Assembly: GCA_019670725.1 (NCBI GenBank)
Contig: AP024629.1
Location: 2,976,001 to 3,040,000 of the forward strand
Origin: Alphaproteobacteria bacterium SO-S41
Lineage (GTDB): Bacteria; Pseudomonadota; Alphaproteobacteria; Micropepsales; Micropepsaceae
DNA length: 64,000 nt
Reading direction: 5' to 3'
Shown: piece by piece, positions 59,181 through 64,000 of the stretch
How positions within the stretch are numbered: position 1 is the first letter of the stretch
How the letters are laid out: each line of letters begins with the position of its first letter
Notes under the pieces: model-generated
What the model was told of the DNA's origin: nothing
The model's database searches: none
The model's input: the letters and a program-made list of their open reading frames with translations, nothing else
Position numbers and translations under genes: made by a program

Positions 59181-59552
59181 ATGCAGGTTAAGGGTACCAG
59201 CTTCAACGATCGCAAAGAGGCGTCGCTGAAGGCGAAGATGGAATTGCTGGCGCGGGCCAAGGCGAATTCTCCCGCCAACGACCCCGAATTCGCGCAGCGC
59301 CAGGCGGAACGCCAGGCTGCCGCGCGCGAGCGCTCGATTCGCGAAGCGGAGAAGAAGGCCGAGAAGCTGGCGCAGTCGACCAAGGCGAAGGCCGAGCGCG
59401 CCGCCGAGGAAATCCGCCTCGCCGCCGAAGCCAAGGAAGCTGCCGAAAAGGCCGCCGCCGAGAAGCTCCGTCTCGAAGTGTCGGCGCAGATTGCCGAAGC
59501 CAAGGCGAAGCTGTCGTCGAACGGCTTCCAGGTGAAGGTGAAGGGCCGCTAA
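59181..59552 (+). CDS. DUF6481-like coiled-coil protein
   Basis: 123-residue, strongly charged protein, almost wholly Ala/Lys/Glu/Arg helix (residues 30-110: A-E-R-Q-A-A-A-R-E-R, K-K-A-E-K-L-A, A-A-E-K-A-A-A-E-K). The N-terminus S-F-N-D-R-K-E-A-S-L-K-A-K-M-E-L-L and C-terminus N-G-F-Q-V-K-V-K match DUF6481, a small alphaproteobacterial coiled coil of unknown function. Separately transcribed, followed by a repeat element. Confidence 0.75.
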   Translation: MQVKGTSFNDRKEASLKAKMELLARAKANSPANDPEFAQRQAERQAAARERSIREAEKKAEKLAQSTKAKAERAAEEIRLAAEAKEAAEKAAAEKLRLEVSAQIAEAKAKLSSNGFQVKVKGR

Positions 59553-59571
59553 GGCCTTTCCATTCTCCCTG

Positions 59572-59641
59572 GTCATGCCCGCGTAGGCGGGCATCCACGG
59601 GTTCACCGTGCTGCTGGATGCCCGCCTGAGCGGGCATGACA
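59572..59641. repeat. Double-hairpin repeat element with a third core
   Basis: GTCATGCCCGC-gtag-GCGGGCATCCACGG, short spacer, CTGGATGCCCGC-ctga-GCGGGCATGACA. The hairpin core is GCCCGC instead of GGCCGCC or GGTCCGC, with the same TCATG / CATGA outer and ATCCA / TGGAT inner borders. Lies 5 bases beyond the hydrolase stop. Confidence 0.85.
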
Positions 59642-59646
59642 GCTTT

Positions 59647-60420
59647 CTAGTCCTCTCGCAGAAATCCCAGCACCGCTTCCGCGATGGCGTCCGGCTGTTC
59701 AGGCAGCATGGCGTGGCCGGCATGGTCGATCTCGACCACGCGCACCTGCTGCGGCGCGGCCTTGGCCAGCGCTTCGGCATTGGCCGGTGGAGCGATCGCG
59801 TCCTGCAGGGCCTGCACGACCAGCATGGGCTGGCCGCCCGCCAGCTTCCATGCCGCATGATCGGAATTGCGCACGGCGGTCGATTGCATGACCGCGGTCG
59901 CGGCGAACCAGCCGTCGCGCCATACCGCCGCGTCGTTGCCCTCGGCGAAGAAGGCGCGGCTGACATGGCCCATATGGGTGGCGTCGTCTTTCGACGTGTC
60001 GAAGCAGGACAGCAGGTCGGCGGTCATCTCGGGCGTGATCGGGATCTGCCCGCCGCAGGCGAGCAGCGCGAGCTTCCTGACCTTCTCCGGATAAAGCCGC
60101 GCCGTGTTGCGCGACAGGCGATTGCCGAAGGCATGGCCGATCAGCACGGCGGGTGCATCGCCGAGCGCATCGATCACCGCAACAACGTCGGTAGCGAGAT
60201 CGTCGAGCGATACGCCCTCCATCGGTCCGGTCGTCGCGCCGATGCCGCGCGGCTGCGGTCGCAGCGCGCGATAGCCGGCGGCGGCCACGCGCGTGGCGAG
60301 ATCATCGAAATCCTCGGCGCCCCGGCCGAGCGAGGCGACCATGACGACGGTCGGTCCTGCGCCTTCAACCAATACCTCGATTGCGACATCGCCGTTGCGG
60401 ACGATCTCGCGCGCGGTCAT
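59647..60420 (-). CDS. Alpha/beta hydrolase-fold protein lacking the nucleophilic serine
   Basis: 257-residue alpha/beta hydrolase fold. G-x-x-V-V-M-V-A-S-L-G-R-G; Q-P-R-G-I-G; nucleophile elbow L-I-G-H-A-F-G-N, where Ser is replaced by Ala (codon GCC); Q-D-A-I-A-P-P and C-terminal D-H-A-G-H-A-M with a possible His. Without the serine it cannot be a standard esterase; a cofactor-free dioxygenase-like, dehalogenase-like or binding role is possible, and related families with G-H-A-F-G exist. The ATG shares one base with the malic enzyme stop (TGATG). Confidence 0.82.
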   Translation of the reverse strand: MTAREIVRNGDVAIEVLVEGAGPTVVMVASLGRGAEDFDDLATRVAAAGYRALRPQPRGIGATTGPMEGVSLDDLATDVVAVIDALGDAPAVLIGHAFGNRLSRNTARLYPEKVRKLALLACGGQIPITPEMTADLLSCFDTSKDDATHMGHVSRAFFAEGNDAAVWRDGWFAATAVMQSTAVRNSDHAAWKLAGGQPMLVVQALQDAIAPPANAEALAKAAPQQVRVVEIDHAGHAMLPEQPDAIAEAVLGFLRED

Positions 60421-62120
60421 CAGCGGGTGCCCGCGCGGCGATAGGGCAGATAGGCCGGGCGCCACATCTTGCGCTTCACCAGCGCCTCGATCTCGGCGGC
60501 GCTGAGCTTTTCGCAAAGCCCCTCGTCGCGGGCCTGCGCGGCGACGGCGAGCGCGACCTTGAACGAGATATCGCGGAGGTCCGACACCGGCGGCAGCAGG
60601 TTCGCGGTCGGATCGGTGCGCGAGGGCGAGAGGCCCGCCAGCGTGCGCGCCGCGACCATCAGCATCTCATCGCTGATGCGGCGCGCCTGCACGGCGATGC
60701 TGCCCAGCGCCACGCCGGGGAAGATGTAGGAGTTGTTGGTCTGGTCGACATGCTTCTCGATCCCGCCATGCTTCACGGTCGGGAACGGACTGCCGGTGCC
60801 GACGATCGCGCGGCCGCTGGTCCAGTCGATCACATCCTGCGGCTTCGCCTCGGCGCGCGAGGTGGGGTTCGAGAGCGGGAAGATCACCGGCCGCGGCGTC
60901 CGCGCCGCCATCGCCGTGACAATGTGCTTGTCGAAAGCGCCCGGCTGGCCCGACACGCCGATCAGCGCGGTGATCCCGGCGTTCAGCGCGACATCGAGCA
61001 GCGAGGTGCGGCCGGGCTGCTCCAGTTTCCAGTGTTCGGCGACATTGGCGGGCTGGAGGAACGGGCGCTGGAACGCCTCGATATTGTTCATGCCCTCGAC
61101 GAGCAGGCCGTCCTTGTCGACCATGTAGAAGCGGCGCGAGGCGTCCTCGGGGCTCAGCCCCGCATGGATCATCGCGCGCATCAGGAAGCCGGCGATGCCG
61201 GTGCCCGCCGAGCCGGCGCCCAGCACGGCGATGCGCTGCTCACTGAACGGCAGGCCGGTCACGTTGATCGCCGCCAGCAGCGCGCCGGTCGCGACCGCCG
61301 CCGTGCCCTGAATATCGTCGTTGAAGGTGCAGAGCCGGTCGCGATAGCGGGTCAGCAGGCGGGTCGCATTGGCGCGGGCGAAATCCTCCCACTGCAGCAG
61401 GACATGCGGCCAGCGCTTGTCGACGGCCAAAACGAAGGCCTCGATGAAATCATCATAGGCCTGGCCGCGGATGCGCTCGCTGCGCCAGCCGACATAGAGC
61501 GGGTCGGTGAGCCGCTCGTGATTGTCGGTGCCGACATCCAGCATGATCGGCAGCGTGGTCTGCGGGTTGATGCCGCCGCAGGCCGTGTAGAGCGCCAGCT
61601 TGCCGATCGGGATGCCCATGCCGCCCGCGCCCTGGTCGCCGAGGCCGAGAATGCGCTCGCCATCGGTGACGCAGATCGCCTCCACCTTGTCGAAGCGCGG
61701 ATTGGCGAGGATCTGCTCCAGCCGCCCGACATGGGGCGGGCTGAGGAAGAGACCGCGCGGCTTGCGGAAGACGCGGCTGAAATGCTCGCAGCCGAGGCCC
61801 ACGGTCGGCGTGTAGACCAGCGGCATCATGCCTTCGAGGTCGCTTTCCAGCAGGGCGTAGAACAGCGTCTCGTTGGTGTCCTGCAGCTCGCGCAGGAAGG
61901 CGTAGCGTTCGAGATCCGTCGCGAATTCCTGCAGCGCCCGCATGCGGCGGCGGACCTGGCCGTTCAGCGTGCCGACATTGGGCGGCAGCAGACCGTTGAG
62001 GTCGAATTCATCCCGTTCTTCCTGGGTGAACGCAGTCCCCTTGTTCAGCAGCGGATCGGTCAGCAGCTCATAGCCGGTGCGGTCCGTGACGATTTCGGTC
62101 TGGCTGCCTTCGGACTCCAT
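60420..62120 (-). CDS. maeA: NAD-dependent malic enzyme (oxaloacetate-decarboxylating)
   Basis: 566-residue enzyme converting malate to pyruvate and CO2. The larger N-terminal domain is that of the eukaryotic/E. coli SfcA type: L-N-K-G-T-A-F-T-Q-E-E-R, Y-T-P-T-V-G, K-P-R-G-L-F, R-I-L-G-L-G-D-Q-G-A-G-G-M-G-I-P; then F-N-D-D-I-Q-G-T and the NAD-binding G-A-G-S-A-G-T-G-I. The ATG at 62120 is preferred to one at 62168. It supplies pyruvate/NADH from the TCA cycle, consistent with fatty acid use. Coupled with the downstream hydrolase gene. Confidence 0.95.
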   Translation of the reverse strand: MESEGSQTEIVTDRTGYELLTDPLLNKGTAFTQEERDEFDLNGLLPPNVGTLNGQVRRRMRALQEFATDLERYAFLRELQDTNETLFYALLESDLEGMMPLVYTPTVGLGCEHFSRVFRKPRGLFLSPPHVGRLEQILANPRFDKVEAICVTDGERILGLGDQGAGGMGIPIGKLALYTACGGINPQTTLPIMLDVGTDNHERLTDPLYVGWRSERIRGQAYDDFIEAFVLAVDKRWPHVLLQWEDFARANATRLLTRYRDRLCTFNDDIQGTAAVATGALLAAINVTGLPFSEQRIAVLGAGSAGTGIAGFLMRAMIHAGLSPEDASRRFYMVDKDGLLVEGMNNIEAFQRPFLQPANVAEHWKLEQPGRTSLLDVALNAGITALIGVSGQPGAFDKHIVTAMAARTPRPVIFPLSNPTSRAEAKPQDVIDWTSGRAIVGTGSPFPTVKHGGIEKHVDQTNNSYIFPGVALGSIAVQARRISDEMLMVAARTLAGLSPSRTDPTANLLPPVSDLRDISFKVALAVAAQARDEGLCEKLSAAEIEALVKRKMWRPAYLPYRRAGTR

Positions 62121-62173
62121 CGCACGCGACTCCCAACGATGCGGTTCCCTTGAACCGCTAGACGGCAATCATG

Positions 62174-62854
62174 TCAAAACAATGCGGCCAGCCGGGCGGC
62201 AAGATCGTCGGCGGAGGACTCCGGCGACGCGTCGCGGCGGAAGGCGACCAACGGGACGTCCCCCGCCAAACGCGCGAGGGCCGCGACCGTTTCGTCGAAC
62301 GGCGCCTCGCCGGAGCTTTCGCTGACAGCGACGGCCGCGACCTGGAGACCGCGCGCCCTGAGGCACGCCAGGGCCGTCAGGGTGTGGCTGATCGCGCCGA
62401 GATAGGAGCCGCTGACCAGCACGACCGGGCCGGAGAGCGCCGCCATGAGGTCGAGCATAGTGTGATCGTCGTCCAACGGCGACATGACCCCGCCGGCGGT
62501 TTCGACCAGCAGGATCGCGTCGCCCACCTCCGTAGTCCGCGTCTGGCAGAGGTCCCGCACATCCGAGAACGCCAGCACCCGCCCCTCCCGCTTCGCGGCC
62601 AGCGGCGGCGAGAGCGGCGCGGCGAAGCGAAGGGGCGCGATGTGGGCGACGGTCTCGGCAGTGACGGGTTGGCCCAAGGCTTCCAGCAGCATGGCGGGGT
62701 CGCTGCCGGTGTAGTCCGCCTCGTCCACGCCGCTCGCGACCGGCTTCAGCGCATCGATCGCAAGGCCGCGCCGGGCGAGCGCACGCAGCAGCGCGGCGGC
62801 GACATAAGTCTTGCCGATATCGGTGCCCGCGCCGGCGATGGAGAGCACCGGCAT
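62174..62854 (-). CDS. bioD: Dethiobiotin synthase
   Basis: 226-residue ATP-dependent carboxylase closing the ureido ring of dethiobiotin. P-loop G-T-D-I-G-K-T-Y near residues 10-17, L-K-P-V-A-S-G catalytic Lys, and V-E-T-A-G-G-V-M-S-P motif. It overlaps the bioF stop by one base (TGATG), an unmistakable biotin operon. The 53-base gap to malic enzyme has no clear terminator. Confidence 0.95.
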   Translation of the reverse strand: MPVLSIAGAGTDIGKTYVAAALLRALARRGLAIDALKPVASGVDEADYTGSDPAMLLEALGQPVTAETVAHIAPLRFAAPLSPPLAAKREGRVLAFSDVRDLCQTRTTEVGDAILLVETAGGVMSPLDDDHTMLDLMAALSGPVVLVSGSYLGAISHTLTALACLRARGLQVAAVAVSESSGEAPFDETVAALARLAGDVPLVAFRRDASPESSADDLAARLAALF

Positions 62855-64000
62855 CAGGCGGGCTTCAGGCGATTGACGGCGGCGGCGAGGCGTTCGATGT
62901 CGCGGTCGTCATGCCCAGCGCTGAAGGCGATGCGCAGGCGCGCGGTGCCGACGGGCACGGTGGGCGGGCGGATGGCGACGACGGCGAAACCCTGGTCCTC
63001 CAACGCTGCCGAGGCCGCGAGCGCGGTCTCGGCGCTGCCGAGCAGGACAGGCACGATGGGCGACTGCGCGGGTGGCAGATCGGTCAAACGCGTGAACAGC
63101 CGCGCCTTGGCGACCGGCGCGGCGCAGAGGGCCGGGTCGGCCGCGATGACATCCAGCGCCGCGATGGCGGAAGCTGCGGAGGCAGGCGGCAGGCCGGTCG
63201 AATAGACGACGGTCCGCGCCCGCGTCTTCACGAAGTCGATCACCGGCTGGGTCGCGCAGAGATAGCCGCCATAACCACCGATCGCCTTGGAAAGCGTCCC
63301 CATCTGCAGATGAATGTGCGCACCGGGGAACAGCGCCGCCGAACCCTTGCCCTCGCCCAGCACACCGACGCCATGCGCGTCGTCGCTGAGCAGCCAGGCA
63401 TCGTTCGCGGCGCAGATGTCCGACAGGCGATCGAGCGGCGCGATGTCGCCATCCATGGAGAACACGCCATCGGTCGCGACGATCGCATGGCCCGCGGCGG
63501 CGCGATGCTCGCCCAGCAGCGCGGCGAGATGATCCACGTCGTTGTGCCGGAACGGCAGCACGCGCGCGCCCGATAGTTTCGCCCCTGCCCAGATACAGGC
63601 ATGGGCGAGCTCATCGACGATCACGAGATCGTCAGGTCCGGCGAAGGTCGGGATGATTCCGGTATTGGCGAGATAGCCCGAGCCGAAGACGCACGCGGCT
63701 TCCGTGCCCTTCAACGCCGCCAGACGTCGCTCCAGCGTCTCCAGCAGCGGATGATCGCCGGTGATGAGGCGCGACGCGCCGGCACCCGCGCCATAGGCCA
63801 GCGCCGCATCGGCGGCGGCCTGCTTTACGGCGGGATGGTGCGAGAGATTCAGATAGTCGTTGCACGAAAAGGAAAGCAGCCGCTTGCCGCCGCGCTCCAG
63901 CCACAACCCGTCGGTCCTGATGGTCTCGACCAGCGTCCGGCGCAGCGTGCGCGCGTCGAGCGCGGTCAGCTTGACCTCTGCGTAACGTGTCAGGGAGTCC
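62854..64000 (-). CDS. bioF: 8-amino-7-oxononanoate synthase (5'-partial at right edge)
   Basis: PLP enzyme condensing pimeloyl-thioester with alanine in biotin synthesis. Visible: S-C-N-D-Y-L-N-L, G-A-G-A-S-R-L-I-T-G, V-F-G-S-G-Y-L-A-N, D-D-A-H-G-V-G, PLP Lys in G-T-L-S-K-A-I-G-G-Y-G-G, R-I-A-F-S-A-G-H. The reading frame stays open beyond the TTG at 63906, giving L-T-R-Y-A-E and further family-like residues up to base 64000, so the true start is outside the window. 381 residues are visible. Start of a bioF-bioD operon. Confidence 0.95.
   Translation of the reverse strand, partial: DSLTRYAEVKLTALDARTLRRTLVETIRTDGLWLERGGKRLLSFSCNDYLNLSHHPAVKQAAADAALAYGAGAGASRLITGDHPLLETLERRLAALKGTEAACVFGSGYLANTGIIPTFAGPDDLVIVDELAHACIWAGAKLSGARVLPFRHNDVDHLAALLGEHRAAAGHAIVATDGVFSMDGDIAPLDRLSDICAANDAWLLSDDAHGVGVLGEGKGSAALFPGAHIHLQMGTLSKAIGGYGGYLCATQPVIDFVKTRARTVVYSTGLPPASAASAIAALDVIAADPALCAAPVAKARLFTRLTDLPPAQSPIVPVLLGSAETALAASAALEDQGFAVVAIRPPTVPVGTARLRIAFSAGHDDRDIERLAAAVNRLKPA

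Noticed and set aside
35610-59641. Repeated hairpins considered as a CRISPR array
   Set aside because: Units are single, kilobases apart and palindromic with variable cores; no regular spacers and no cas genes.

Overview
The window is a gene-dense, roughly two-thirds G+C chromosomal segment that reads as an alphaproteobacterium. Pointers are a class II (plant/actinobacterial-type) DAHP synthase, sensor kinases whose H-box region resembles the PleC/DivJ/PdhS group, DUF992, DUF1289 and DUF4287 proteins, several FadE-type acyl-CoA dehydrogenases, and many intergenic double-hairpin repeats of the TCATGG...CCATGA kind. I cannot fix the genus. There are no rRNA genes, CRISPR arrays, insertion sequences or phage modules, and no gene-free stretch exceeds about 300 bases.

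Layout. 1-2.1 kb: aroG-type DAHP synthase and two small unknown genes in a slightly AT-richer patch. 2.3-4.8 kb: DsbA-like thioredoxin, cytochrome P450, DUF992 protein. 4.9-11.4 kb (minus strand): glutathione reductase, rpiA, two small envelope proteins, then glmU-glmS, which supply UDP-GlcNAc precursors. 11.5-16.9 kb: DUF3833, gph, tRNA-Val(CAC), DUF4389, a transglutaminase-like protein with an altered triad, GNAT, hemolysin III, lipase-like hydrolase. 16.9-20.2 kb: a tightly coupled acyl-CoA dehydrogenase / VOC / AtuA operon, suggestive of branched or isoprenoid acyl-CoA breakdown. 20.3-24.2 kb: a secreted unknown protein and a copper module (CsoR repressor, two matching operators, CopA ATPase). 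24.4-27.2 kb: a GNAT gene carrying an in-frame palindromic repeat, then an array of four tandem paralogous secreted proteins.

27.3-36 kb: CaiB-type CoA-transferase, alpha/beta hydrolase, GNAT, MerR/TipAS regulator, MFS symporter, secreted protein, MipA/OmpV porin-like protein, CNT nucleoside transporter, DUF4287. 36.1-41.5 kb: SDR dehydrogenase, secreted protein, two tandem oligopeptide-binding proteins without permease genes, DUF5990. 41.7-51.6 kb: three acyl-CoA dehydrogenases, an ABM-type small protein, an enoyl-CoA hydratase-like protein and three paralogous membrane histidine kinases with no response regulator. 51.7-59.6 kb: Cys/Met-metabolism PLP enzyme, a two-gene unknown membrane operon, DUF1289, retropepsin-like protease, phosphomannomutase, cold-shock protein, DusA, DUF1905, DUF6481. 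59.6-64 kb (minus strand): bioF (running off the right edge), bioD, NAD-malic enzyme and an alpha/beta hydrolase-fold protein lacking its nucleophilic serine.

Taken together the region mixes housekeeping genes (aromatic amino acids, amino-sugars, biotin, pentose phosphate, tRNA modification) with a spread of acyl-CoA catabolic genes (four dehydrogenases, CoA-transferase, crotonase, SDR, P450, AtuA) typical of a bacterium that degrades lipids, steroids or terpenoids. The points most worth a second look are the four-gene paralog array, the modular repeat family and its in-gene copy, the orphan kinase trio, the acyl-CoA dehydrogenase pair with altered catalytic bases, and two enzymes with substituted catalytic residues.
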